Assembly (NCBI GenBank): GCA_965208395.1
Contig: CBDBON010000002.1
Coordinates: forward strand, 1-64,000
Direction of reading: 5' to 3'
Length of the DNA: 64,000 nt
From: CBDBON01 sp965208395
Lineage (GTDB): Bacteria > Chloroflexota > Dehalococcoidia > Lucifugimonadales > CBDBON01
The notes beneath the pieces were generated by a model, which saw nothing but the letters and a program-made list of their open reading frames with translations, did no database searches and was not told where the DNA came from. Numbering within the stretch: position 1 is the stretch's first letter; each line of letters opens with the position of its first letter. Shown one piece after another: positions 51,724-61,021 of the stretch. The translations under genes were made by a program, and so were the position numbers.

Positions 51724-52134
51724 CTACGGCGCCTTGACGTACCTGAAGTGGAGGTCGGCGGCGAGGTATGCGCCGCCCCGGAGCTTCCGGGGCCCGACGC
51801 CGTCGATCGAGACGAGCCGTCCGTCGTCGACGCTGCCGCCCCAGGTGCTGTCCGCCGCTGCGGCGGCCTCGATGCTGTGGGGCCCCGAAGGGCCGAGGTA
51901 CGGGTCGAGGGCGTCGTGGGCCCGACCGCTCTCGGCAGTAGCGGCCAGCAGGACGACCCGCACCCTGCCGACGGATGCGCCGCGGCCCAGGGTCAGGCCC
52001 GCCTCCCTGTCCTCGAAGAGCACGAGCGCCGCCGGCAGCTCGTCCACCGGTCCGCCGTCGCGGTCGATCACCCTGAGTCCCGGTACGGTGGTCAGCAGGC
52101 CTGCGAGCCCGGCCCTGGCGTTCTCACCGGTCAT
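51724..52134 (-). CDS. Probable phage tail-completion/minor tail protein
   Basis: A 136-residue protein beginning MTGENARAGLAGLLTTVPGL. The opening and length are like gp10/gpU-type head-tail joining or tail-terminator proteins, and its place after the connector gene fits. AGGAGAAAGG lies just before the ATG at 52134. It ends only 64 bp from rplY, so the module's left edge is here. No tail tube or tape measure gene follows. Confidence 0.5.
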   Translation of the reverse strand: MTGENARAGLAGLLTTVPGLRVIDRDGGPVDELPAALVLFEDREAGLTLGRGASVGRVRVVLLAATAESGRAHDALDPYLGPSGPHSIEAAAAADSTWGGSVDDGRLVSIDGVGPRKLRGGAYLAADLHFRYVKAP

Positions 52135-52257
52135 GGCCTTTCTCCTGATTGTGAAGCTCGTAATGAAGATGGACTCCCGCTCTCGTCGAAGCGTCGGAGA
52201 GGGAGCCCCCATCCTAACCTTCCCCCGGCTCGCCGGGGGAAGGGACATAAGTCACCG

Positions 52258-53061
52258 CTAGACGCCGAGCGCGGGCCTGCGGTACCCGCTCAGCAGGACC
52301 CGTGCCTCCGGCTCGAGACCGTTGTCAGCGCCGGGCGCCGTCCTGTTCGGCGCGCGCCACAGACGCACCGCCTGCAGGAGCGTGGCCGTGACGACCGGGG
52401 CCGGGTACTCGTATTTCCAGACCGGCGCGCCCGCCTCGTGCGCCGCCGGTACAGTGCCGTTCACGCCCCTGTCCACCCCCAGGGAGTCTCCGCTCCGGCT
52501 TCGGACGTATAGCTGCTCCGAGTCGACGAGCAGCGTCTGGCCCGCCTCGACGCCGGAGTCTCCGGAGAGGGCGACGGCCGCCGCGTCCGCGTCGACTGCG
52601 GACGACAGCCCCTCCGGCGCGCGCCTCAGGTGACGCCACCAGCCCCAGCGCCCGGTTATCTCCAGTTTTCCGCCCTTGGGGAGTCTTTTCTTCCCGGCTG
52701 CCTCCACTGCCGTGTAGGGACGGGACAAGGAGTTGCCGGCCGTCTCCGGGTCGGCGTTGGAGGGCAGAAGGAGGTACTCGGAAGGCGCCCAGGCCGTCTC
52801 GAAGACACCGTCCATGTCGTCGTCGGTCCTGATCCCCGGAGGGTCGATGCCGATCAGGTCGGGGAGGTGGAGCCGGGGCGAGCCCGTCCCGTCGAAGCTG
52901 CGGACGGCCGACAGCTCGAAGAAGTGCCGGTTGCAGTGGCGGTCGACGAGGCGGGACGCGGCCTCCAGGACGGCCAGCAGCCGCGCGTCCTCGTCATCGC
53001 CGTGGATGTCGAGCGCCGACCTGCTCTTTAGCGCGTCGAGCGACAGGTATGAGCCGCTCAC
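52258..53061 (-). CDS. Probable phage head-tail connector (gp6-like)
   Basis: A 267-residue protein opening YLSLDALKSRSALDIHGDDE and AASRLVDRHCNRHFF, the helical style of gp6/HK97-type head-tail connectors. It is much longer than usual (~100-150 residues), with an extra beta-rich middle that includes repeat-like DSEQLYVRSRSGDSLGVDRG. Its ATG overlaps the previous stop (ATGA), and it follows the capsid gene. Confidence 0.6.
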   Translation of the reverse strand: MSGSYLSLDALKSRSALDIHGDDEDARLLAVLEAASRLVDRHCNRHFFELSAVRSFDGTGSPRLHLPDLIGIDPPGIRTDDDMDGVFETAWAPSEYLLLPSNADPETAGNSLSRPYTAVEAAGKKRLPKGGKLEITGRWGWWRHLRRAPEGLSSAVDADAAAVALSGDSGVEAGQTLLVDSEQLYVRSRSGDSLGVDRGVNGTVPAAHEAGAPVWKYEYPAPVVTATLLQAVRLWRAPNRTAPGADNGLEPEARVLLSGYRRPALGV

Positions 53062-53411
53062 TTCCGCCCGGCCTCCTCCCTGCGCATCCCGCAGCGGCAG
53101 GCGCCGTCCTTCCGCCAGTCGTGGCTGTGGGGCCGGTGGTCCCCCTTGCGCAGTCCGCAGCGACAGACGTTATTTCTCCTCCACCTGTGGGCGTGGCTTT
53201 TCTCGGGCGGGGAGGCCTGCGTCTCCTCCCTCGTACCGGTATCGCACAGGCGCATCTTGTTGGGGTGTGCCGCGGTGACGCTGAGGGCGATCTCCTCCGG
53301 CACCTCGCGGGTCTCCCCGGCCGGCCAGACGTACGTCTCGCGGGTGGCCCGGTGCTCGTACCTGTGAGCGACGGCGCCTATGTTCTCGACAACGACTGAC
53401 GTCTGGGTCAT
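53058..53411 (-). CDS. Small phage protein with two His-CxCG repeats
   Basis: A 117-residue protein with a hydrophilic N-terminal domain and two C-terminal repeats, HRWRRNNVCRCGL and HDWRKDGACRCGM, each a possible one-zinc ligand set. It sits between capsid and connector. The family is unknown; a head-decoration or DNA-contact role is speculative. Confidence 0.6.
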   Translation of the reverse strand: MTQTSVVVENIGAVAHRYEHRATRETYVWPAGETREVPEEIALSVTAAHPNKMRLCDTGTREETQASPPEKSHAHRWRRNNVCRCGLRKGDHRPHSHDWRKDGACRCGMRREEAGRK

Positions 53412-53533
53412 CCGGTCAGCTCCTTTCGCTCATCGCGGCATCACCCGCCAGGGGAATGGGTCCCGCTTTCGCGGAACGACGAAAGCCTAACCCCGGCGGA
53501 ACGGCGGACCCGCCCCTCTTCACGCACCGGAAA

Positions 53534-55012
53534 CTAAACACCGGTGATGTTGTACTGGAGGGCGGCGTGGGTGGCCGACGCCCGGCTGCCGGAGCGCTGG
53601 GCCAGCGCGTGCCGGAAGCTGACGGTGACGACCGTCTGGCGCCTCTGCGTGTCCCTGTCGACGTCCAGCATCAGCTCCCGACGGAAGCCCTGCATCCACT
53701 GGGTCCGGTTGAAGATGAGCAGCCGCCCGGTGTCGGCGGCGTTGCCGGCGTCCGTCACCTTGCCGTCGGCGTCGGCCAGCCTCATCTGCTCCGAGACGAT
53801 CACCGGGATCCCCTCGACCGCGCCGAGCATCCCGGTCAGGATCGTCGCGTTGGGCCCCAGCTTGTCCATAGTCCTGAACTGGCTGATCGACTGGGCCCGG
53901 ATGAAGGTGTTGACGTCCATCACCCAGGCGAGCTGCGACGGCCGCACGCCGTACTTGCCGAGCCTGGCCCTGATCTCGTTGAACATGTCGTCCGACACGA
54001 CGTCGCCGTGGTCGTTCGACTGGCTCGCGTTGTCGACCAGGGGCAGGTGTATGATCCCGTCGTATCCGAGCAGCCATTGCCCCTTGCCGGCGCTGCTGGC
54101 GCTGATCGTCGCGCCGTCGGCGTTGATGTTGTTCGTCGCCGTCCGGTCGGCGTTGAGGACCACGTCGTCCAGCACCTCGGCGACGTTGCGGACCAGCCCC
54201 GCCCTGATCTCCGGGAGCAGCGCGATCACGGCGTCCTCCTCCAGCGTGAAGGAGTAGGGCACCTGCCCCACCAGCTCGTGGGCGGTCAGCGTCGTCCTGC
54301 CGGTGCCCAGCGCCGTCGAGGCCGCCGCCGTGTTCTCCGTCCCCGGGTAGAAGTTGACGTCCCCCAGCTGCCTCGGGATATCGAACGGGTTGGAGGGCAT
54401 CGCGACGGACGGGACGAGCGGCGCGACCAGGGTCTGGAGGTGGACGTCGGCCCATAGCTCCCGCGCCTCCAGCGTCGCCACCAGCTCGTCGCCCGAGCCG
54501 GCGGTGGTGCTGTCCATCGCCCTCCTCGTCAGGGACTGGAGCATGGCGCGGCTGAAGCTGCCGAACTGGCCGGTCCGCCTGCCGCCGACCGTGTACCACT
54601 CCTCCAGCCTGCGGGCGGCGGCCTGGTGCGACTGCTCCACGGCGGTACGGGTCGCGGCGGCCCGGAGCAGCCGCCCGGCCTCCTCGGCGCGGGCCATCCA
54701 GGGCGGCCCGAACGTCTCCCTCCTCTGCGAGTAGGCGAAGCGCCTCACCAACGCGAGGTCGAGCACGTCCATGCCGGCGTAGGGCCCCTCCGGTACGGTC
54801 AGGGAGCCGTCCTCCTCCGTGCGCCGGAGGAGAGACGCTCGCCGCGCCGCGCGGTCGCGCTCCTGTATCTCGGACACGCTGCGCCCGAGCCGCTCCGTCT
54901 CCTCCTTCAGCATATCCACCTCGCTGCTGACCGGGTCGAGCCGGTCCCGCACGAAGCTGTTGATCTCGTTCAGGTCCTTCCTGATCGCCTCTATGTCTGC
55001 CGTGGTCGTCAT
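53534..55012 (-). CDS. HK97-type phage major capsid protein
   Basis: A 492-residue major capsid protein. The first ~75 residues are helical (delta/scaffold domain: DIEAIRKDLNEINSFVRD). The HK97 fold follows, with the ELVGQVPYSFTLEEDAVIALLPE spine-helix region and GAVEGIPVIVSEQM near the C-terminal P-domain. Its start overlaps the protease stop as ATGA, the order expected in HK97-like phages. Confidence 0.88.
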   Translation of the reverse strand: MTTTADIEAIRKDLNEINSFVRDRLDPVSSEVDMLKEETERLGRSVSEIQERDRAARRASLLRRTEEDGSLTVPEGPYAGMDVLDLALVRRFAYSQRRETFGPPWMARAEEAGRLLRAAATRTAVEQSHQAAARRLEEWYTVGGRRTGQFGSFSRAMLQSLTRRAMDSTTAGSGDELVATLEARELWADVHLQTLVAPLVPSVAMPSNPFDIPRQLGDVNFYPGTENTAAASTALGTGRTTLTAHELVGQVPYSFTLEEDAVIALLPEIRAGLVRNVAEVLDDVVLNADRTATNNINADGATISASSAGKGQWLLGYDGIIHLPLVDNASQSNDHGDVVSDDMFNEIRARLGKYGVRPSQLAWVMDVNTFIRAQSISQFRTMDKLGPNATILTGMLGAVEGIPVIVSEQMRLADADGKVTDAGNAADTGRLLIFNRTQWMQGFRRELMLDVDRDTQRRQTVVTVSFRHALAQRSGSRASATHAALQYNITGV

Positions 55013-55653
55013 CTCACGTCACTCCTTTCTCTCTGCACTATCGACTCCTTGATCTGCGCGGTAGTTTCCCGTAGCTCCGCCAGCGCCTCCCCGGCTGCGG
55101 CGCCCCCGGGGTCCGGGGGCTGATCGGCGAGCCGGAAAGAGGAGACGCCGGGCTCTTCGCCGAGGATGAGGCCGAGCATGCGCCGGTGCGTCTCCCGCAG
55201 CGCCTCCGGGTCGGCCGGCACCGAGACGATCGACCACTCGAGGAGCTCCGACCTGACGTCCCGCCACCGGCCGTCTCCGATCGGCGCCGTCTCGATGGGC
55301 ATCCAGCTTATCGACGCCGCCTGCAGGAAGCCCCTGTCCCAAGCGTTCCTGACCCGCTGGGCGAACGGGTCGCCGCTCAGGAACTCGAAGTCGGCGACGA
55401 TCCGGCCCTCCGGCGTCTTCGAGATGCCGAGCGTGCGGCCGATGGGGAGGCCGCCCGAGGGCGACCGGCCCACCGAGTCGTGCGCCCACATGACGACCGG
55501 GTTCCTCAGGTAGTTGTCGATGGAGAGGCCGTCGAAGTCGAGGTCCGGCGGACGCCGGGCGCTCTCGTTCGCCGCGATGGTGACGCGGCAGACGCCGTCC
55601 GCCCGCGCCCCGCGCTCCACGACGTCCATCGGCATCGATCTCGTTTTTTCCAT
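55009..55653 (-). CDS. HK97-family prohead protease
   Basis: A 214-residue U35-type protease that would mature the prohead. His in VVMWAHD and Ser in FLQAASISWMP are the likely catalytic residues. The ATG at 55653 follows GGGGAG, and the stop overlaps the capsid start. The portal gene that should precede it lies over 5 kb away. Confidence 0.85.
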   Translation of the reverse strand: MEKTRSMPMDVVERGARADGVCRVTIAANESARRPPDLDFDGLSIDNYLRNPVVMWAHDSVGRSPSGGLPIGRTLGISKTPEGRIVADFEFLSGDPFAQRVRNAWDRGFLQAASISWMPIETAPIGDGRWRDVRSELLEWSIVSVPADPEALRETHRRMLGLILGEEPGVSSFRLADQPPDPGGAAAGEALAELRETTAQIKESIVQRERSDVR

Positions 55654-55698
55654 TGTTTCTCCCCGGCGCGTTACAGGCGACATCCGCTCCTCGCGCAC

Positions 55699-55720
55699 AA
55701 AAAAAGACCCCGGAGGGGCC
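55699..55720 (-). terminator. Rho-independent terminator
   Basis: On the minus strand a GC stem (GGCCCC TCC GGGGTC) is followed by a run of seven T. It stands between the Yip1-like gene and the protease gene, so transcripts from the inserted cellular genes would end before the head genes. Confidence 0.75.
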
Positions 55721-55836
55721 TTCTTCGGCCGCATTCCGGGGGCTTCTTCACCCTCTGCGTCGCCTGTGCGCTGCTGCTACAGGAGCATGCTAGCACATGC
55801 GTTCGGCGATGTCAAGCTTCCGCCCCAGCCGTGTTT

Positions 55837-55905
55837 GCCCCGTACTCGATACGGGGGCGAACGGGCCGGGCGTTGGACTCCGTTCGTGCTGAGCCCTTCG
55901 AAGCA
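55837..55905. repeat. REP-like repeats between protease and Yip1-like gene
   Basis: CGTACTCGATACGGGGGCGA ACGGG followed by a CGTGCTGAGCCCTTCGAAGC-type palindrome. The first sequence recurs inside the portal gene near 62286. Confidence 0.55.
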
Positions 55906-55929
55906 CGCTGAAGTTTTCCGAGATGGCTG

Positions 55930-56475
55930 CTAGGTCGCCTCCGCTCCGAGGTCGCCGCCCGTCAGCGCGAACACGATGATGTTTATGATGATGACGGGGA
56001 TGAAGGCTATCAGGATGACGAAGAACGCCCGTAAGGTCGACGTGTAGTCGAGGCTCTGCCGTACGGCGACGATCATGCAGGCGAACGACCAGACGAATGT
56101 CACCAGGCCGATGAGCCACCCGATCCCCGGTATGAAGAGGAGCACGTTCAGGATTCCGGGAGTCTGGGCGAAGCCCGTGCCGCGCGCCAGCTGTCCCCAG
56201 TCGGCTTCGGTGTCCTCCGTCTTCAGTATCGTGGAGCCGATCAACCATGTCGCCAGCGCCCATACGGCCCAGCTCACCACTCCGCGGATTATGCCGACGA
56301 CCAGCGCGTTGACCATGTCGACGTCTTCCCCGCCGGCCAGCAGCGCCCCGACTACGCTGGCGATGGTGACGACGATCACGATGAGGAGCGCCTGTATGGT
56401 GGCGCCGCCGTCCTTCTCCACCTCCTCGTAGGTGTCCACGTTCAGTCGGGCCGCGCCCAGCATCCTGCCTATCAT
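55930..56475 (-). CDS. Yip1-domain membrane protein
   Basis: A 181-residue protein with five predicted helices and an N-terminal MIGRMLGAARLNVDTYEEVE segment, typical of bacterial YIP1-domain proteins. It is chromosomal in character and unrelated to head assembly. The function is unknown. Confidence 0.75.
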   Translation of the reverse strand: MIGRMLGAARLNVDTYEEVEKDGGATIQALLIVIVVTIASVVGALLAGGEDVDMVNALVVGIIRGVVSWAVWALATWLIGSTILKTEDTEADWGQLARGTGFAQTPGILNVLLFIPGIGWLIGLVTFVWSFACMIVAVRQSLDYTSTLRAFFVILIAFIPVIIINIIVFALTGGDLGAEAT

Positions 56476-56577
56476 TGGTTCACCTCGCTAATGGTTCTAC
56501 GAGTCTCTCCTACAAAGTCCGCGACATAGTATCACAGCGAAGGATGTCAAGAGCGGCGGCGCATGCGGAGGCTGAGG

Positions 56578-57756
56578 CTATTGGAGGTCCGGCCGGCTGT
56601 CTTGGAACAGGTCGATGTAGCTCTGGTAGGCGAACCTACGGTTGCGGGAGCGTCCTGTAATCTCGTACAGGATGCCGCTTTCGACCAGCCGTCCGACGAG
56701 CTGGTTCGCCGTCGGGTAGGTTGTACCGGTCAGGCTCTGGATATCGGCCACCGAGACGATCGGACGCTCGTACAGGTCGTCCAGCACACGGTGTCCATTC
56801 CCCGCGGCCCGGCCCAGGTTCTCGGTGATGGCATGGCGGTGCTCTTCCCGGAGGACGAGTATCTGGCGGGCGGTTGCGGTGGCCTCACCGCTCACCTCGG
56901 CCACACCTTGGAGGAAGAAAAGAAGCCATCCCTCCCAATCGCCCTGGTCCCTAACGGCCTGCAAACGGTCGTAGTAGGCTTGGCGATGGCGCCTGAAATA
57001 GTGCGACAGGTACAGAACGGGCTTCTGTAAGATTCCGCGTTCGGTCAGCAGGAAGGTGATCAGCAGCCTTCCCACCCGGCCGTTGCCGTCCAGAAAGGGG
57101 TGAATCGTCTCGAACTGGACGTGCGACAGTCCGACTTTGACCAGCGCGGGGACGTCGTCCTGTCGGTGAAGATACTTCTCCAGATCTCCCAGGGCGTCGG
57201 GGACGACGTTGGGCGGAGGCGGTACGAAGGTCGCCTCTTCAAGCGTGCATCCGGCGGGCCCGATCCAGTTCTGGCTGGTCCGCAGTTCTCCCGGGGTCAG
57301 ACGTGAGCCGCGCGCACCCTCAAGCAGCCGCTCGTGGATCTCCCTGATGAGGCGAACGGAAACGGGCAGGTCGCTTAGCCTCTCAAGTCCGTAGTTCATC
57401 GCCCCGACGTAGTTGATTACCTCATGCACGTCGCCGGGGCGGCCGGGTGACAGAATCCGGGCCTCGGCGGTCAGCACGTCCTGGAGGGAGCTCTGGGTGC
57501 CCTCGATTTGACTGGACAGGACGGCCTCTTTCCGCACGTACATCAGCACGAAGAGATCGGGGTTCGGAAGGGTCTGCACCGAACCGTCGAGACGACCCAG
57601 CTCGCGGTCGGCTTGGGAGAGAACCTCCTGCAGCCGGCCCGCCATTGCCACCGGCGGGGTGGGCGGCAAGGGGGTGGGGATGAATGCCCGGTAGCCGGTT
57701 GGCTGCCTGATATACGTTCCAGCGCGCCGGGCGGCGTCGGTCAAGTGTGGGGTCAT
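56578..57756 (-). CDS. Fic/DOC family AMP-transferase, class II
   Basis: A 392-residue protein. The catalytic loop HPFLDGNGRVGR (219-230) gives H219 and the full Fic motif. An inhibitory helix motif S81-x-x-x-E85-G86 lies N-terminal to the Fic core, as in class II enzymes, so it is probably held inactive until that helix moves. The C-terminal ~70 residues (SVADIQSLTGTTYPTANQLV) look like a winged helix. It would transfer AMP to a target protein. Three spaced palindromic sites upstream may be its own operators. Confidence 0.9.
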   Translation of the reverse strand: MTPHLTDAARRAGTYIRQPTGYRAFIPTPLPPTPPVAMAGRLQEVLSQADRELGRLDGSVQTLPNPDLFVLMYVRKEAVLSSQIEGTQSSLQDVLTAEARILSPGRPGDVHEVINYVGAMNYGLERLSDLPVSVRLIREIHERLLEGARGSRLTPGELRTSQNWIGPAGCTLEEATFVPPPPNVVPDALGDLEKYLHRQDDVPALVKVGLSHVQFETIHPFLDGNGRVGRLLITFLLTERGILQKPVLYLSHYFRRHRQAYYDRLQAVRDQGDWEGWLLFFLQGVAEVSGEATATARQILVLREEHRHAITENLGRAAGNGHRVLDDLYERPIVSVADIQSLTGTTYPTANQLVGRLVESGILYEITGRSRNRRFAYQSYIDLFQDSRPDLQ

Positions 57757-57800
57757 ACTGCTCTCATCCTTGCATATAGGACGTGGGCGGCTTCCATATT

Positions 57801-57898
57801 ATAGGCAGCCTTTAGTATACCAGGGAGAGAGCCGTTTTAATAAGGGCTGGCTTTAGTATGGAGTCGTGAGGCGGCCTTGTTAAAGGCAGCCTTTCGCT
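57801..57898. promoter_or_regulatory. Three evenly spaced palindromic sites upstream of fic
   Basis: TAGGCAGCCTTTAGTAT, GGGCTGGCTTTAGTAT and AAAGGCAGCCTTT have cores starting at 57804, 57845 and 57885, so they repeat every 40-41 bp, about four DNA turns. The last is nearly a perfect palindrome. They lie between dgkA and fic, upstream of the fic start. They look like operators for a repressor, perhaps Fic through its winged helix. Confidence 0.55.
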
Positions 57899-58256
57899 AG
57901 TCGAGTAATACGAGTGCCCAGACGATCGGGACGTTGACCAGGGATATGAGCACGGCGGCGGAGCCGATGTCCTTCGCCCTGCCGGACAGGTCGTGGAGCT
58001 CGGCGCCGACGCGGTCGACCACCGTCTCGACTGCCGAGTTGAGCAGCTCGACGATTAGGACGAGCAGGAGCGCGCCGATCATCAGGGCGCGCTCGACGCC
58101 GTCGTCGCCGAGCCAGACGGCCACCGGGACGAGGGCGGCGGCCAGGACCAGCTCCTGCCTGAAGGCGGCCTCCCCGAGGAAGACGGCCCGCAGGCCGGCG
58201 TAGGAGTGCCGCAGGGCCCGGAGGACCCGTGCGGCGTCAAGCGTGTGTCCCGCCAT
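57897..58256 (-). CDS. dgkA: Diacylglycerol/undecaprenol kinase
   Basis: A 119-residue three-helix membrane kinase. The signature ELLNSAVETVVDRVG...HDLSGRAKDIGSAAV is clear, with the catalytic Glu and His-Asp region. It phosphorylates diacylglycerol or undecaprenol. It is encoded upstream of fic in the same direction. Confidence 0.92.
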   Translation of the reverse strand: MAGHTLDAARVLRALRHSYAGLRAVFLGEAAFRQELVLAAALVPVAVWLGDDGVERALMIGALLLVLIVELLNSAVETVVDRVGAELHDLSGRAKDIGSAAVLISLVNVPIVWALVLLD

Positions 58257-58429
58257 AGGATGTCACCGTCCAGGCGAGGGCCCAGGATGCCGGAGCGCCC
58301 CGCCTACGAGATTCTGGCCGGGAGCGCCGACCTAATGCAACCCCTTTTTTTGGTTTAGTGGGGAGCGTGTCTTACGGTGGTAGACTGAGTCGCCATGTCC
58401 GTAACGCGGAGCACCGTCGACGCAGCGGT

Positions 58430-58603
58430 CTACGGGGGAAGGTCCGGACGGGGCCGTTCCTCCAATTCCTCCAGCGGGACGATCTTGACGTGCGTCTCCC
58501 CATGGTGCCTGGCACGCAGGATGAGGTGGCCTCGCTTGACCACGGCCATCTTGAGCCCGTCGTGATCGCACCGCACCGTTTTTTCTGTTCTGTCAGCGCG
58601 CAT
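58430..58603 (-). CDS. 57-residue hypothetical protein
   Basis: A short frame MRADRTEKTVRCDHDGLKM... with GGAGG six bases upstream of the ATG. The product is basic then acidic, with a beta-like core (LKMAVVKRGHLILRARHHGE). It resembles small phage accessory proteins of unknown role and sits in the inserted block between portal and protease. Confidence 0.5.
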   Translation of the reverse strand: MRADRTEKTVRCDHDGLKMAVVKRGHLILRARHHGETHVKIVPLEELEERPRPDLPP

Positions 58604-58779
58604 TGTCTGTCCTCCGTAGCTGTTTCAGGCTCGCGGGGCAGGGGGACCCCCATCTCAATCTTCCCCCGCGGTGTTAGTGCTAACTCTAAACTGACCCAGT
58701 AGCGCTAATTTGGAATTGACCCACCCCGATAGCGGACGCATCTTCGTCGGGAAACCGATTAGGAGGTGCAGCAAGTCAA

Positions 58780-60015
58780 ATGATAGGAGGTGGGTTAGTG
58801 AGAGAGTTATACGAGTTGAAGGGCGATGGAAGCTCGATCCGAGGGATATCGAGGGAGTTGGGGATTTCCCGGAACACCGTGCGCAAGTACGTGCGCTCCG
58901 ACGAGGTGCCCAAGGCCAAGCGGCGAGAGAAGCAGGGGTCGAAGCTGGACCCATACAAGGGTCACATAGATGGTCGGCTGTCGGCGGGAGTGGACAACTG
59001 CGTGGTGCTGCTGCGGGAGATCCGGGAGTTGGGCTACGACGGCAGCTATCCGACGCTGACCAACTACGTGCGGCCTCGGCGTCGGCCGCGTCAGCCCCGT
59101 GCGACGGTGCGGTTCGAGACGGCGCCAGGCGAGCAGGCACAGGTGGACTGGGGCAGCTTCGCCTATGTCGGAGAGGACGGGCGCAAGCACCGGGTCTGGG
59201 CCTTCGTGATGGTGCTGAGCTGGTCTCGGACCATCTACGTGGAGTTCGTCCGGCGCGCCGACGTGGCGACCTTCATCAGGTGCCATCTGAACGCCTTCGA
59301 GTACTTCGGTGGTGTTCCCCGCCGCTGCCTGTACGACAACGCCAAGGTGGTGGTCCTGGGGCGTGACAGGGAGGGCAGGCCGGAGTGGAACAGCCGGATG
59401 CTGGACTTCTCACTGCGAATGGGCTTCGACCTCCGTCTGTGCCGACCCTACCGAGCGCAGACGAAGGGCAAGGTGGAGAGCGGCGTGAAGTACGTCCGGG
59501 GCAACCTGTGGCCCGGTGTCCGCTTCACCGACGACGCAGACATGAACCGCCAGGCCCTGGAGTGGTGCGATGCGGTGGCCAATCGGCGAGTCCATGGGAC
59601 GACGCACCGGGTCCCCCGAGAGATGCTGGCTGAGGAGCTCGCCCACCTGGGCAGCCTGCCGCCGCGTTCGGGCCTTGCGCCCTACATGCGGGAGGAGCGG
59701 AAGGTGGCCAGGGACGGCTACGTCCACTGGGAGAGGTCTCGCTACGGCGTGCCCTGGAGCTGGGCGGGTTCGACGGTCCAGGTGGGTGTGCGGGCCGGTA
59801 CGGTGGAGGTCTGGTCGGGCGACGTGCGGCTGGCGGTGCATCCCCAAGCCCAGCGGACCGGTCAGCGCCTCACACTGCCGGGCCAGTGGGACGGACTGCC
59901 CGGCGGCGATGATCGTCCTCGTAAGGAAGCCGTGGCGGTGCAGATCCCTGTGGGCCAAGTGGAGCGCCGCTCCCTGGAGGTGTACGAGTTGGCAGCGGTG
60001 GGAGGTGGGCGATGA
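58780..60015 (+). CDS. istA: IS21 transposase IstA, copy 3
   Basis: Protein identical to the other two copies, with the DDE triad D123, D186, E233 intact. Confidence 0.95.
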   Translation: MIGGGLVRELYELKGDGSSIRGISRELGISRNTVRKYVRSDEVPKAKRREKQGSKLDPYKGHIDGRLSAGVDNCVVLLREIRELGYDGSYPTLTNYVRPRRRPRQPRATVRFETAPGEQAQVDWGSFAYVGEDGRKHRVWAFVMVLSWSRTIYVEFVRRADVATFIRCHLNAFEYFGGVPRRCLYDNAKVVVLGRDREGRPEWNSRMLDFSLRMGFDLRLCRPYRAQTKGKVESGVKYVRGNLWPGVRFTDDADMNRQALEWCDAVANRRVHGTTHRVPREMLAEELAHLGSLPPRSGLAPYMREERKVARDGYVHWERSRYGVPWSWAGSTVQVGVRAGTVEVWSGDVRLAVHPQAQRTGQRLTLPGQWDGLPGGDDRPRKEAVAVQIPVGQVERRSLEVYELAAVGGGR

Positions 60016-60815
60016 TCGCGCTGGAACAGGCTCGCCAGCACCTGGAGACGCTGGGCCTCAAGCAGGCCGTCGAAGCCCTGGACAACTCCCTGGACGCTGC
60101 GGCCACCAAGAAACTGACCTACCCCGAGATGCTGGCAGAGCTACTCGGCGTGGAAGTGGCCGCCCGGAAGGAGCGGTACATGTCCACCAGGACGAAGCTG
60201 GCTCACCTCCCCTTCCACCGGACCTTGGAGCAGTTCGACTTCTCGTTCCAGCCCTCCATCGACGAGCGACAGGTGCGGGAACTGGCCGGCCTGTCCTTCG
60301 TCGCTGAAGCCACCAACCTGCTGCTCCTGGGACCGCCAGGTGTGGGCAAGACCCATCTGGCGGTGGCCCTAGCGCTCAAGGCCATCGAGAAGAGCCAGGG
60401 GGCCTACTTCGTCCGAGCCTACGACCTGATGGAGGACCTGAGGAAGGCCAGGGTGGAGAACAACCTCCAACGGCGCATGCGGGTCTACCTGTCGCCCAAG
60501 CTACTCATCGTGGACGAGTTCGGCATCTGGCCTTACGACCGGGACGCCTCCACCGCCTTCTTCACCCTGGTGTCGGCTCGCTATGAGCGGGGCAGCATCA
60601 TCCTCACCTCCAACAAGGGCTTCGCCGAGTGGGGTGAGCTTCTGGGCGATACCGTCATCGCCTCGGCCATCCTGGACCGGCTGCTGCACCACAGCCACGT
60701 CCTCAACATCCGAGGCGAGAGCTACCGGCTTAAAGGCAAGAGGCAGGCCGGACTCTTCGCCTCCCATCAACTGCTATCGACATCGCCTGAAGCCGCTAGC
60801 TCCGGCGACGTCTAA
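60012..60815 (+). CDS. istB: IS21 helper ATPase IstB, copy 3
   Basis: Protein identical to the other two copies; Walker A and B are intact, and it overlaps istA by 4 bp. Confidence 0.95.
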   Translation: MIALEQARQHLETLGLKQAVEALDNSLDAAATKKLTYPEMLAELLGVEVAARKERYMSTRTKLAHLPFHRTLEQFDFSFQPSIDERQVRELAGLSFVAEATNLLLLGPPGVGKTHLAVALALKAIEKSQGAYFVRAYDLMEDLRKARVENNLQRRMRVYLSPKLLIVDEFGIWPYDRDASTAFFTLVSARYERGSIILTSNKGFAEWGELLGDTVIASAILDRLLHHSHVLNIRGESYRLKGKRQAGLFASHQLLSTSPEAASSGDV

Positions 60816-60922
60816 ATCCAACAGGCACTCTTGCTTGCCAGAAAGGAGGCGACTTAACGACAAGGTGGGTCAGTTCTAACTTAGCGGAAAAGGGTCAAAT
60901 CTAACTTAGCATTGACACCGGA

Positions 60923-61021
60923 GCCGGGGGAAGAGGTAAGGCAAGGCCCCGCGGACGGGGGAAGAGGTAAAGGCAAGGCCCCGCGGACGGGGGAAGAGGT
61001 AAAGGCAAGGCCCCCGCGGAA
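60923..61021. repeat. ~32-bp tandem repeat between IS21 and portal gene
   Basis: Three near-identical units containing GGGGGAAGAGGTAAAGGCAA GGCCCCGCG run head to tail, followed by one or two decayed units to ~61080. They extend the palindrome family found elsewhere as single copies. No gene lies in the 206-bp gap. Confidence 0.75.

Larger units (their letters stand above)
58672..60917 (+). mobile_element. IS21-family insertion sequence, copy 3 (2246 bp)
   Basis: Same length and terminal repeats as the copies at 6235-8480 and 16915-19160. The flanks read GCGG and CCGG, so no perfect 4-bp duplication is seen. Both flanks are halves of the CTTCCCCC-type palindrome, suggesting insertion into a repeat, or recombination afterwards. 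Confidence 0.95.
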
